NCBI GenBank assembly: GCA_018335675.1
Contig: JAGXRQ010000100.1
Span: 1 to 49,439, forward strand
Direction of reading: 5' to 3'
Origin: Bacteroidota bacterium
Lineage (GTDB): Bacteria; Bacteroidota; Bacteroidia; Bacteroidales; UBA7960
DNA: 49,439 bases
Below the pieces are notes generated by a model that was not told the DNA's origin, ran no database searches, and worked only from the letters and a program-made list of their open reading frames with translations. The translations under genes were made by a program, and so were the position numbers. How positions within the stretch are numbered: the stretch's first letter is position 1; the number at the start of each line of letters is the position of its first letter. Below, one piece after another: positions 40,989 through 49,439 of this stretch.

Positions 40989-43900
40989 ATGAGACGATTA
41001 TTATCAATTTTTACTGCGATATATTTTCTTGCAATTTCAAATAATATTGCATTATCGCAAACAATAGCAATCAACGAGGTTATGTCATCAAATGCATTAA
41101 CGATTGCAGATGAGGATGGAGATTTTGAAGATTGGATTGAATTATATAATTATGGTGCTGTATCTGTAAGCCTGTTAGGATATGGATTGTCTGACAATTA
41201 TGGTAGCCCTTTTAAGTGGGTTTTTCCAAACGTAACCATTGAAGCCGGAGAATATATGATAATATGGACTTCGGGTAAGAACAGAATAATTCCGGGATTT
41301 CCTTTGCACACAAATTTCAGCATTTCAGCAGCGGGGGAGGAGATAATCATAACAGAGCCTGGAGGAGAGTTGGTTGATGAGATGCTTCCAATAATTATAC
41401 CTACTGATTATTCTTATGGCAAGTATCCCAACGGCACAGGTAATTGGAAGTATTTCACAAGTCCAACTCCGGGTTCTGAAAATATTGGTCCCGGTTATGA
41501 ATTTCTAATTCCACCGCCAATAATTTCGCATCAAGAAGGTGCATATACCTCAGCATTTAACCTAAATATTGTTACACCAATTGTTGGAGCATCTATATAT
41601 TATACGCTTGATGGCTCTGTGCCTGATGAAAATTCATCTCTTTACACTTCAGCTATTAATATTTCAAGTAAAGTTGGAGTTCCCAATGATATTTCTATGA
41701 TTCCCACTAATAATATTTCGGAGACGGGACCTCCATATTATGAAGGTTGGCAGCCTCCACTTGGCGAGGTTTTTAAGATAAACACAGTAAGAGTTAGAAT
41801 TTTTCATCCAGAAGCTCCGCCATCAAAAGTTTTTTCATATTCTTATTTGGTTGATCCTTTAGGTAATAATAGATATTCTTTGCCGTATTTTTCCATTACT
41901 ACTGATAGGGATAATTTTTTTGATGATGAGATAGGTATTTATGTTCACGGCAATTATGTAAATTATTTTCAAGATGGAGATTTGTGGGAAAGGCCTGTGA
42001 ATATAACTCTTTTTGAAAAAGATGGTATTAAAGCATTTAATGAAGATGTTGGAATCAGACTGCATGGTAATACAACTAAGAGCAGACCAAGAAAGTCATT
42101 GCGTGTATCTTCAAGAAGTGAATATGGCAGTAGTTGGATAAACTATCAGTTGTTTCCTGATAAAGATGTGAATATGTTTAAAAGATTTATCCTTAGAAAT
42201 TCAGGAAATGATTGGGATTGGGCAATTTTTCGAGATGCTTTTATACAGTATTTAGCTAAAGATTTGAATGTTGAAACTCAGTATTACAAACCTGCAATAG
42301 TTTTTATTAACGGCGAATATTGGGGCATTCATAATATCAGAGACAGATATGATGATAATTATCTCTTTGCCAAGTATGGCATTGAAGAATTTGACATGAC
42401 TATAATGGAAAATAACTCAGAGTTTAAAGATGGAAATCCTGATGGTGCTTCTCATTATACGAATATGTTGGATTTTATAGGTAATAACAGCATGACAAAT
42501 CAGGCAAATTATGAAGTAGTAAAAACAATGATGGATGATGAAAGCTTTATAGATTTTCAACTGACACATATTTTTGCTATGAATACAGATTGGCCCGGAA
42601 ATAATACATTATATTGGAGGTATTATAGAGATACTTACGACCCCACAGCTCCGGCTGAAAAAGATGGTAGATGGAGATGGATGATACTAGATACGGATTT
42701 TGGTTTTGGGTTACCTTTCTTTTATGTTCCAGGAGTTGACGAAGGCCCTGCTCATAATACACTCGCATTTGCCTTAGCGACCAATGGCCCGTCGTGGCCC
42801 AATCCTGCATGGTCAACATTCCTTCTGAGAAGACTAATTTCAAATACCGAATTTAAAAATAAGTTTATTATTCGTTATTGTGATCTGTTAAATACTACTT
42901 TCAGCGCAGAGCATGTAATCTCAGTTATTGATTCAATAAGCACGTTGTTAGATCCTGAAATGCAGGAGCATATAAATCGCTGGCGGAGACCAACTTCAAT
43001 GAACGAATGGCTATTAAATGTTTACTTTTTAAAAGAATTTGCCGAACAAAGAACCAACTACCAGTTTAATCACCTGCAACAACAGTTTGCACTATTTGAT
43101 GAAGCATACGTTACTCTTGATGTTTCAAATGAATTATATGGGTATGTTAAGATTAATACAATTGATATTAAGCATCAAACAATGGGAGTAATCAAACATC
43201 CATATCCATGGACAGGGAAGTATTACAAGGGACTAACCATGAATATTGAGGCAGTTCCTTATCCAGGATATCAATTCAGTCATTGGGAAGGGGCTTCAAC
43301 TTCTACCGATCCTTTAATCTCAATAAATCTTTCAACTAACATTGAATTGAAAGCAGTTTTCACAAAAACAGATGACCTCCAGCTAATATATTTCTGGTTT
43401 TTTGGAAATAATATTGTTAATGACACCCCGCTTGAAAAAATAAATGCACATTATGGATTGTATGGTGGAGCAAGAATTGATTATCAATCTGCATTAGAGG
43501 GTTATCCATTTTATTCAGGTCATCCGAGTTGGAGGAAAGCTTCAATGGAAAGACGCAACAGCTCCACAAACATCAACTATCGCCCTGAAGGTAATAATGG
43601 AATTCCATTTGAAAGTGTAACTATGCGAGCAATACAAATAAAACAGCCATTTACAGGAAATGGAGGCGAAAACACAATGATTTTTTCATTACCAACTAAT
43701 GGCTTTAAAGACATCATTTTTAGATTTGCGGCCAAAAATGAAGGTGCTGCTGATAAACTCATAATTGATTATTCAACTGCTTCGGAAAGCCCATACTGGA
43801 CATCAGCAGGATTTAGTACAACAGAATATGATTTGCTTGCAGATTACCAACTGTTTGAAATTGATTTTGCTGGTATTGAGAATGTTAGAAATAACCCTAA

Positions 43901-44516
43901 TTTTAAAATCAGAATTCGCTTTGATGGTGAAGATATGTCGGCAGATGCCGGAAGCAGGGTTACTTTTAACAATTTCAGCCTTGACGGGGTTTCTATTACA
44001 GCTTATAATATTTACGCAAGCAGTGGAGGATGGAGTGGCTCAATTTTTCCTTCAGGAAATATTGGCGTTTATGAAGGCGACAACATGACCTTTATGATGG
44101 TTGCTGATGGAGGTAGTTTTATTGGAAATGTGTTAGTTGACGGATCATACGCAAATGATGATGTTGAATTTGAAAATGAAGGAGCAATTGGTTACTATAC
44201 ATTTTATGAAGTAAATAACAACCATTCAATTTATGTGGAGTTCTTTCATAATGATGATAATAACGTTGAACCAATTCATGAAAAGCCGGAAATACTGATT
44301 TACCCAAATCCGGCAAAAGAATCTGTTTGGATAAAGTCGGGTATTGAAATATCTAAGATTGAAATTTGGAATATTACAGGAGGTTTAGCTTATTTAAAAG
44401 AAGCTAATGGTAAAGAAGCTCATATAAGTATTTCAGAATTGCAATCAGGATTGTATATTGTAAGAATTTACACCAACTCAGGGGTATACTCAAAAAAGAT
44501 AGTAAAACTAAAGTGA
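40989..44516 (+). CDS. Large secreted CotH-kinase-family protein with T9SS sorting domain
   Basis: This 1175-residue protein starts at MRRLLSIFTAIYFLA (40989), giving a signal peptide ending ALSQ. In order it has a lamin-tail domain (about 22-140; INEVMSSNALTIADEDGDFEDWIELYNYG), a chitobiase-C-terminal-like segment (about 175-260; YYTLDGSVPDENS), and a CotH kinase-like domain (about 295-620; RNSGNDWDWAIFRDAF, FINGEYWGIHNIRDRYDDNY, WRWMILDTDFGFG). Beta-sandwich repeats follow (HWEGAST-type). The C-terminal T9SS type A domain reads LIYPNPAKESVWIKS and GLYIVRIYTNSGVYSKKIVK. CotH kinases phosphorylate proteins in spore coats; the role in this exported setting is unknown. The upstream ATG at 40917 would spoil the signal peptide. 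Confidence 0.87.
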   Translation: MRRLLSIFTAIYFLAISNNIALSQTIAINEVMSSNALTIADEDGDFEDWIELYNYGAVSVSLLGYGLSDNYGSPFKWVFPNVTIEAGEYMIIWTSGKNRIIPGFPLHTNFSISAAGEEIIITEPGGELVDEMLPIIIPTDYSYGKYPNGTGNWKYFTSPTPGSENIGPGYEFLIPPPIISHQEGAYTSAFNLNIVTPIVGASIYYTLDGSVPDENSSLYTSAINISSKVGVPNDISMIPTNNISETGPPYYEGWQPPLGEVFKINTVRVRIFHPEAPPSKVFSYSYLVDPLGNNRYSLPYFSITTDRDNFFDDEIGIYVHGNYVNYFQDGDLWERPVNITLFEKDGIKAFNEDVGIRLHGNTTKSRPRKSLRVSSRSEYGSSWINYQLFPDKDVNMFKRFILRNSGNDWDWAIFRDAFIQYLAKDLNVETQYYKPAIVFINGEYWGIHNIRDRYDDNYLFAKYGIEEFDMTIMENNSEFKDGNPDGASHYTNMLDFIGNNSMTNQANYEVVKTMMDDESFIDFQLTHIFAMNTDWPGNNTLYWRYYRDTYDPTAPAEKDGRWRWMILDTDFGFGLPFFYVPGVDEGPAHNTLAFALATNGPSWPNPAWSTFLLRRLISNTEFKNKFIIRYCDLLNTTFSAEHVISVIDSISTLLDPEMQEHINRWRRPTSMNEWLLNVYFLKEFAEQRTNYQFNHLQQQFALFDEAYVTLDVSNELYGYVKINTIDIKHQTMGVIKHPYPWTGKYYKGLTMNIEAVPYPGYQFSHWEGASTSTDPLISINLSTNIELKAVFTKTDDLQLIYFWFFGNNIVNDTPLEKINAHYGLYGGARIDYQSALEGYPFYSGHPSWRKASMERRNSSTNINYRPEGNNGIPFESVTMRAIQIKQPFTGNGGENTMIFSLPTNGFKDIIFRFAAKNEGAADKLIIDYSTASESPYWTSAGFSTTEYDLLADYQLFEIDFAGIENVRNNPNFKIRIRFDGEDMSADAGSRVTFNNFSLDGVSITAYNIYASSGGWSGSIFPSGNIGVYEGDNMTFMMVADGGSFIGNVLVDGSYANDDVEFENEGAIGYYTFYEVNNNHSIYVEFFHNDDNNVEPIHEKPEILIYPNPAKESVWIKSGIEISKIEIWNITGGLAYLKEANGKEAHISISELQSGLYIVRIYTNSGVYSKKIVKLK

Positions 44517-44541
44517 TGGTTTTACTGAAAAAAATCCAAAA

Positions 44542-45588
44542 TTATTTAACCTGATACTTAAGGGTTGTAAATTCTTTTGAGTCTTGAAGATTTAGAATAA
44601 GAATGATTCCTGACTTATAGTTTAGAGCTGATATACGAATTAGTTGAGAAGTATTGCTGGGATTAACCTTAGTTGTTTCTATTATTCTTCCGGAAATGTC
44701 GTAAATTGTAAGGTTAGCATTCTCTGTTGATGTTTTGAGATGGATTTCTAAGGTGTGATGAGAATTGCTGGCTTTTATTATTTTGAGGTTATTGTTCAAG
44801 GTTACATTTACTGAAACAGGAGAAAAATATTCATATTTACCATCGTAATCTGTTTGTTTTAATCTGTAATACCAAATACCTTCAGATATATTCACATCAC
44901 AAAATGAGTAATATTTTAACTCATTTGAATTTCCTGCTCCATTAATATTTCCAATAATATCCCAGTGAAATAAATCTTTACTTTTTTCAAGTGTGAAATA
45001 ATCGTTGTTAGTTTCTGATGCGGTTGTCCAATCAATTATCACAGAGTTATTATACTGATAAACATCAAAAGAGATAAGCTCAACAGGAAGTGGGTCAAAA
45101 ATAATGCTTCCACCAAACAAACTAGTATTAAACCCCTCAATTTCACCTAAAACATAAAGATTGCCATTGCCAAGTAGAAAATTTGTATTTTGATTAAAGC
45201 CGGTTAAATTATTTACTTGCATATCGCCATTAACAATCAAAGTAGTATTATTCATTAAGTCAACATCTCCATTTACGATTAGTTTTCCTCCGGATGCGAC
45301 TGTAATCTGCAAATTATTCTTTCCGCCAATATTTCCTTCTACATTTAATTCCCCGCAAACATCTAAAATACCGCTATTGCTAAAAGAGATACTTTGATTT
45401 GCATATACAGTATTGTCGCAATTGATTTTAACTGTTGAATTATTGCCAAGTGAATATGGAGGAGCAACATTAACCCAGGTGTTATTATTATTCCATGACC
45501 CTGTATTTTTGGAACTATGCTGCGCACTTAATGTAGTCGAAAAAGCGCATATAAATCCGGCTAAAATCGTTATTAATAAGGCTTTCAT
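44542..45588 (-). CDS. Secreted T9SS cargo protein with G8-like/strand-rich N-terminus
   Basis: This 348-residue protein has a signal peptide (KALLITILAGFICAFSTTLSAQ). Residues 23-170 are a repetitive parallel-beta-like region (SWNNNNTWVNVAPPY, NGDVDLMNNTTLIVNGDMQVN) of the kind seen at the start of many surface proteins. Then the fixed T9SS-cargo phrase PLPVELISFDVYQYNNSVII, DWTTASETNNDYFTLEKSKD and YYRLKQTDYDGKYEYF. A C-terminal sorting domain (LTIYDISGRIIETTKVN ... GIILILNLQDSKEFTTLKYQVK) ends it. It is convergent with the CotH gene. Adhesive or structural function is a guess. Confidence 0.82.
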   Translation of the reverse strand: MKALLITILAGFICAFSTTLSAQHSSKNTGSWNNNNTWVNVAPPYSLGNNSTVKINCDNTVYANQSISFSNSGILDVCGELNVEGNIGGKNNLQITVASGGKLIVNGDVDLMNNTTLIVNGDMQVNNLTGFNQNTNFLLGNGNLYVLGEIEGFNTSLFGGSIIFDPLPVELISFDVYQYNNSVIIDWTTASETNNDYFTLEKSKDLFHWDIIGNINGAGNSNELKYYSFCDVNISEGIWYYRLKQTDYDGKYEYFSPVSVNVTLNNNLKIIKASNSHHTLEIHLKTSTENANLTIYDISGRIIETTKVNPSNTSQLIRISALNYKSGIILILNLQDSKEFTTLKYQVK

Positions 45589-45648
45589 GTAATAATTGTG
45601 AAATTTATACTCTAGGTATTTTACTTAGCGTTTAAGCAAAACACGGAG

Positions 45649-45656
45649 CAAATATA
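45649..45656 (-). promoter_or_regulatory. TAnnTTTG -7 box for the T9SS cargo gene
   Basis: Minus-strand TATATTTG lies 61-68 bases before the ATG at 45588. Same sequence as the box of the nucleoside phosphorylase gene. Confidence 0.4.
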
Positions 45657-45724
45657 CGCGTTTTACTGAAATATGCAAATTGTTTTAATATTTTTTTATT
45701 AGCAATACCCATTAGCATTATTAT

Positions 45725-45732
45725 TATTTTTG
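45725..45732 (+). promoter_or_regulatory. TAnnTTTG -7 box for mutS2
   Basis: TATTTTTG followed by C lies 21-28 bases before the GTG start at 45753, supporting this start. No clear -33 TTTG. Confidence 0.45.
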
Positions 45733-45752
45733 CTTTCAAAAAAAATAAGAAG

Positions 45753-48185
45753 GTGATTTATCCCAAAGATTTCGAATTTAAAATAGGGTTTTCCCATATA
45801 AGGGTTATACTTGATAACTATTGTTTAAGCACTTTAGGTAAGAAAAAGGTTGCTGAGATTGGATTTTTAACTGATTATAATTTAATAAGAAGGCTTTTGA
45901 CTCAAACTGATGAGTTTAGGCAATTAATAATGCTGAATGAGTTTTTTCCTGCATCTAATTATTTCGATCTAGAAAATGTTTTGGAAAAAGTAAAACTAGA
46001 GGGCACTTATTTTGAACTTGAAGAGGTAAAGGACTTATGGTTGTCGCTTGATACTATTAAGAAGATTATTGATTTTTTACTAAAAAGAAAAACTGAAGAA
46101 ACCTATAAATATCCAGAGCTAAGTAAATTAGCTGAACAAGAGGAGGTCCCTCAGGAAATTCTAGATTATTTTCCCGGTATAATTGACAATCATGGGAATA
46201 TAAAAGACATTGCGAGTCAGGATTTGGCTCAGATTCGCGCTCGCAAAGCATCTTTGACTCATAAAGCAGGTAAAAGACTGAATCAACTTTTACAGCAGGC
46301 AAAGTCAGAAAAATGGCTTGATAAGGATGTTGAATTATCGATTAGAAATGGCAGGCTTGTAATTCCGGTGCCGGCAGCTTATAAAAGAAGACTGAAAGGA
46401 TATATACACGATCAATCTGCTACCGGTCAAACATTATACCTCGAACCGGAAGAGATTTTTGAGATCAACAACGAAATAAAAGAACTTGATTTTGAAGAAC
46501 ATCAGGAGATTATAAGAATACTTAAAGTGTTTACTGATTTTGTAAGACCATTTTTGCCGGTAATTAAATCTGCATATAATTTTCTGGGAATAATTGATTG
46601 TATTAGAGCAAAGGCAAAGCTAGCAGTTGATATTAATGCACAAAAACCTATTGTTGTTGGAAAATCTTATATCAATTGGATAAATGCCATTCATCCATTG
46701 TTATTCTTGTCATTTAAAAATCAAAAGAAAAAGGTAGAACCACTTAATTTAGAACTCAATTCCGATAAGAGAATACTAATAATTTCCGGGTCAAACGCAG
46801 GAGGGAAGTCAGTAGCTCTTAAAACTTGCGGATTGCTTCAATATATGGTTCAATGTGGGTTGCTTGTACCAATGGAAAACTATTCTGAAGTAGGTATATT
46901 TAATAAAATTTTTATTGATATTGGTGATGAGCAATCTATAGAAAACGACCTCAGCACATATAGCAGTCATTTGCTTAATATGAAGAATTTTTGTGAGAAC
47001 ATTGATTCGAATAGTTTGTTTTTGATTGATGAATTTGGAGCCGGCACTGAACCCAAAATCGGTGGAGCCATTGCAGAATCAATTCTCTACGAGCTGAATG
47101 AAAAAAAAGCTTTTGGAGTTATAACCACACATTATGCCAACCTCAAATTAATGGCTTCCAGATATGACGGGCTTATGAATGGGTCAATGCTGTTCGACAC
47201 AAAAAATATCCGGCCGTTATACAGATTAAAAATCGGAAACCCCGGAAGCAGCTTTGCATTTGAAATAGCAAAAACAATTGGTCTGCCCGAACTAATATTG
47301 AAAAGAGCAGAATTGTTTGCAGGATCGGGTGAAGTAGATTTTGACCGACAGCTTCAGGATATGGATTTGAAAAAATTGGAGCTTGAAGACAAGGAAAAAC
47401 AACTTAAAGCTGCCGACGATTTTCTCTCGGATATGATTGATAAATATGAAAAACTCAACAGCGACCTAGAGAGCAGGAAAACTGAGATTATTATCGAAGC
47501 AAGGCAAGAGGCAAAGAAAATTCTTTCTGAAAGTAATAAGATTATTGAAAGAACTATTAAAGAGATAAGAGAAGCCAAAGCAGACAAGGAAATAACAGCA
47601 AAGCTTAGAAATGAGATACAGGAGTTTTCTGAAAAACACAAATCTGAAGAAGGGCAAATTTCGGAAAAGAAGAGTGGGAAAAAAACAAAGTGGAAAGGCA
47701 AAGGACAGGTTGAGAGCTTTGAAATTGAAAATGCGCCTATAAACAAAAATGATATTGTTAGGATGAAGGGTTTGACTACCCCAGGAGAAGTATTGAGTAT
47801 TGAAGGCAAAGAAGCTATTGTTTCTTTTGGAAGTATGAAAATGAAAGTATTGTTGGAAAAACTGGAAAAACTTAAAGAGAATAAAACAATACATGCAAAA
47901 GTTAAAACTACATTCGATATAAATGAGAAGGCAGTAGAGTTTAATCCGCAAGTAGACGTAAGAGGCAAAAGAGCCGAAGATGCATTGAGAAAAGTACGTC
48001 ATTTTATTGATGACGCCATACTTCTAAGTGCAAGAAACCTAAAGATAATACACGGCAAAGGCGATGGAATTCTTCGCGAAGCCATAAGAGATTTGTTAAG
48101 CACAATACCCGAAGTCGGTAAATACAGAGACGACCACCCCGACCGCGGAGGCGCAGGCACAACCATTGTGGAATTGAGTATTTGA
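45753..48185 (+). CDS. mutS2: MutS2 family ATPase with Smr domain
   Basis: MutS2 is a homolog of the mismatch-repair ATPase that suppresses recombination and, in some bacteria, splits collided ribosomes. The 810-residue protein has the family core and clamp (FEFKIGFSHIRVILDNYCLSTLG), then the ATPase with Walker A SGSNAGGKSVALKT near 345 and Walker B LFLIDEFGAGTEP near 425. It lacks the mismatch-binding N-terminal domain of MutS. A Lys/Glu-rich coiled-coil arm (520-640) follows, and the C-terminal Smr nuclease-like domain (about 735-810) with DVRGKRAEDALRKV and IIHGKGDGILREAI. The start is GTG at 45753, matching the usual N-terminus (IYPKDFEFKIGF). It is followed by rluF 90 bases downstream. 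Confidence 0.93.
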   Translation: MIYPKDFEFKIGFSHIRVILDNYCLSTLGKKKVAEIGFLTDYNLIRRLLTQTDEFRQLIMLNEFFPASNYFDLENVLEKVKLEGTYFELEEVKDLWLSLDTIKKIIDFLLKRKTEETYKYPELSKLAEQEEVPQEILDYFPGIIDNHGNIKDIASQDLAQIRARKASLTHKAGKRLNQLLQQAKSEKWLDKDVELSIRNGRLVIPVPAAYKRRLKGYIHDQSATGQTLYLEPEEIFEINNEIKELDFEEHQEIIRILKVFTDFVRPFLPVIKSAYNFLGIIDCIRAKAKLAVDINAQKPIVVGKSYINWINAIHPLLFLSFKNQKKKVEPLNLELNSDKRILIISGSNAGGKSVALKTCGLLQYMVQCGLLVPMENYSEVGIFNKIFIDIGDEQSIENDLSTYSSHLLNMKNFCENIDSNSLFLIDEFGAGTEPKIGGAIAESILYELNEKKAFGVITTHYANLKLMASRYDGLMNGSMLFDTKNIRPLYRLKIGNPGSSFAFEIAKTIGLPELILKRAELFAGSGEVDFDRQLQDMDLKKLELEDKEKQLKAADDFLSDMIDKYEKLNSDLESRKTEIIIEARQEAKKILSESNKIIERTIKEIREAKADKEITAKLRNEIQEFSEKHKSEEGQISEKKSGKKTKWKGKGQVESFEIENAPINKNDIVRMKGLTTPGEVLSIEGKEAIVSFGSMKMKVLLEKLEKLKENKTIHAKVKTTFDINEKAVEFNPQVDVRGKRAEDALRKVRHFIDDAILLSARNLKIIHGKGDGILREAIRDLLSTIPEVGKYRDDHPDRGGAGTTIVELSI

Positions 48186-48275
48186 TAAATTTTAATTTAC
48201 AAACAGCGTAATAGATTATCAGCATTTTAGAGACTTTTATAATTGGAATATTTGGATTTTTAAACAATAATAGCG

Positions 48276-49181
48276 ATGTGTGCATTTGCATATACAAGAT
48301 TAAACAAATACATCAGCGAATCAGGAATTTGCTCACGAAGGGAAGCTGATAAGTATATTGAATCCGGAAGGGTATTTTTAAATGGGAAAAAAGCCAAGCT
48401 TGGAGATCAGGTTATGCCGGGAGACCGTGTAATGGTTAATGGGCATATGCTTGATGAGGTTGAAAAAAAGGAATTTGTATTGATTGCTTTTAATAAACCT
48501 GTTGGGATAACAAGTGTAACAGATTCTTCCATTAAAGGAAACATTGTTGATTATGTGAATTATAGCGAAAGAATATTTCCTATTGGTCGATTAGACAAAG
48601 ACTCCCAGGGTTTAATTTTTCTTACCAACAATGGAGACATTGTTAACAAGATTTTAAGAGCCGGCAATAATCACGAAAAAGAATATTTGGTAACTGTTAA
48701 CAAGCCTGTTACAGATGAGTTTATAAAAGGAATGTCTATGGGTGTTCCCATGCTTGGAAGAAGCACAAAGAAATGTTTTATAAAAAAAGAATCAAGTAAT
48801 ACTTTTAGAATTATTTTAATACAAGGCTTGAACAGGCAGATTAGAAGGATGTGTGAATATTTTGAGTATGATGTTGTGAAGCTGGAGCGCATAAGAGTAA
48901 TGAATATAACATTAAAAGGTCTGCCGATAGGTGATTGGCGACAACTGTCTGAACAAGAGGTAAGTCTAATTCTTAAAGCAGTAGAGAAGTCAAGTTCAGA
49001 AGACCTGAAGGCAATGCCAGCCATAAAAAAACCTTCAAACAGTTTGAAAAAAAACACATCAAATAAGGCTTTTTCAAAAAGAGCAAACCCACAAAAGAAA
49101 TCAAAAGATTCTAAGCCTTTCAAAAGCGTAAATGCAAAAACAAAATCCAAATCTTCAGCAAGGCGTGGTGCCCAAAGATAA
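48276..49181 (+). CDS. rluF: 23S rRNA pseudouridine(2604) synthase
   Basis: RluF makes pseudouridine at position 2604 of 23S rRNA, and its E. coli counterpart also acts on tRNA-Tyr U35. The 301-residue protein aligns with E. coli RluF along nearly its full length: an S4 domain ([30 protein letters not shown]), then the catalytic motif [21 protein letters not shown] with the essential Asp, [18 protein letters not shown], and [14 protein letters not shown]. The basic low-complexity tail (about 250-301; lysine, serine) is also a feature of RluF. It lies 14 bases from the end of the convergent IS110 transposase gene. Confidence 0.93.
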   Translation: MCAFAYTRLNKYISESGICSRREADKYIESGRVFLNGKKAKLGDQVMPGDRVMVNGHMLDEVEKKEFVLIAFNKPVGITSVTDSSIKGNIVDYVNYSERIFPIGRLDKDSQGLIFLTNNGDIVNKILRAGNNHEKEYLVTVNKPVTDEFIKGMSMGVPMLGRSTKKCFIKKESSNTFRIILIQGLNRQIRRMCEYFEYDVVKLERIRVMNITLKGLPIGDWRQLSEQEVSLILKAVEKSSSEDLKAMPAIKKPSNSLKKNTSNKAFSKRANPQKKSKDSKPFKSVNAKTKSKSSARRGAQR

Positions 49182-49195
49182 CAAAGCAAAGATTT

Positions 49196-49439
49196 CTATG
49201 TTAATAAACAAGAAAAATTATTTCTTTTTTGATAGAAATAATCTTCTTTTTTCAAATAGGGTTGTTTTCTCTTGATCACGGCCATTATTCGTTGGATTAA
49301 TTTGTTCCTTACAGCATTCAACACGCTCATTTTGTTTTTGCCCTCCGCTACCTTTCTAGCAAAGTATTCTTTGAGTTCTTCGTCAAATCTTACGGCCGCC
49401 ATAGCTGCCATATGCAAGAGGCTCTTGATGTTCTTGTTG
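49196..49439 (-). CDS. IS110-family transposase, C-terminal part (cut by window edge)
   Basis: The minus-strand frame runs into the window from its right end. It encodes NKNIKSLLHMAAMAAVRFDE, then ELKEYFARKVAEGKNKMSVL and AVRNKLIQRIMAVIKR. This is the C-terminal transposase_20-type end of an IS110/IS1111-family transposase. The catalytic DEDD N-terminal domain would be outside the window. The tail after KRKQPYLKKEDYFYQ is short. IS110-family elements usually have no or short terminal repeats, so I cannot place its right boundary. It lies 14 bases past rluF, which it does not disrupt. Confidence 0.88.
   Translation of the reverse strand, partial: NKNIKSLLHMAAMAAVRFDEELKEYFARKVAEGKNKMSVLNAVRNKLIQRIMAVIKRKQPYLKKEDYFYQKRNNFSCLLT

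Noticed and set aside
47354-48002. Two long minus-strand frames opposite mutS2
   Set aside because: They are antisense to the coiled-coil and Smr parts of MutS2; long antisense frames arise there from Lys/Glu-rich codon bias.
48671-49189. Minus-strand 172-residue frame opposite rluF
   Set aside because: It mirrors a confidently identified RluF and looks like low-complexity Phe/Leu-rich antisense sequence.

Overview
The window is AT-rich chromosomal DNA from a member of the Bacteroidota, most likely an anaerobic or facultatively anaerobic Bacteroidales-like organism. Four kinds of evidence point there. Several secreted proteins end in type IX secretion (T9SS) sorting domains. Some families are typical of the phylum (a DUF4296 lipoprotein beside dihydroorotase, a HhH/beta-barrel protein, a peptidase/propeller/barrel fusion, an HTH-DUF6922 plus AbiEii pair). 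The TAnnTTTG promoter element recurs upstream of unrelated genes. A 1363-residue 2-hydroxyacyl-CoA dehydratase/activase fusion is an oxygen-sensitive family found mainly in anaerobes. No rRNA, CRISPR array or prophage is present. One tRNA-Met(CAU) is present. Both window edges are insertion sequences: the end of an IS30-family transposase on the left and of an IS110-family transposase on the right.

Layout. 1-1156: an IS30-family element has cut a hybrid sensor kinase, leaving only the ATPase and receiver domains. 1163-5117: a nucleoside/purine salvage neighbourhood (purine nucleoside phosphorylase, an exported MTA/SAH-deaminase-like lipoprotein, guanine deaminase), with an orphan Bro-N protein inside it. 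5335-8378: secreted proteins around a long-form urocanate hydratase without other hut genes. 8438-10945: a minus-strand operon for polyprenol-phosphate mannose synthase, dihydroorotase and a DUF4296 lipoprotein. 11090-14608: a cysteine desulfurase followed by MtaB, which needs sulfur to methylthiolate tRNA, then an inositol-phosphatase-family enzyme. 14668-21868 (minus): two small membrane proteins, the dehydratase/activase fusion and a T9SS-exported M14 carboxypeptidase.

22078-25779: purE, then an outer-membrane pair (PorV/FadL-like barrel plus HhH-barrel). 26047-31199 (minus): an MFS transporter with an unusual soluble insertion and a gluzincin/beta-propeller/barrel fusion. 31381-33264: a second cysteine-desulfurase-like enzyme and a START-like protein. 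33265-36490: two sparse intergenic stretches, two small barrel-like proteins and an EamA transporter. 36549-37925: the tRNA and a toxin-antitoxin locus whose toxin gene carries an in-frame amber codon and whose antitoxin is preceded by a perfect palindrome. 37997-45588: an AsmA-like protein and two large or medium T9SS cargo proteins. 45753-49181: MutS2 and the pseudouridine synthase RluF.

The clearest structure outside genes is a set of short tandem repeats with unrelated units of 7, 8, about 10.5 and 11 bases (GGGTATA, AATGTGAT, AGTCGGC, CTGTCAC, CATTGTG). They lie in intergenic DNA and in two cases run into the 3' end of the upstream gene. The CTGTCAC array has an exact 11-base period, close to one helical turn, and lies upstream of a promoter-like box. 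I see no convincing evidence of a wholly new multi-gene system. The best leads are the phased repeat array, the antitoxin operator with its amber-interrupted toxin, the Gln-substituted dihydroorotase, and the PorV-like/HhH-barrel pair.
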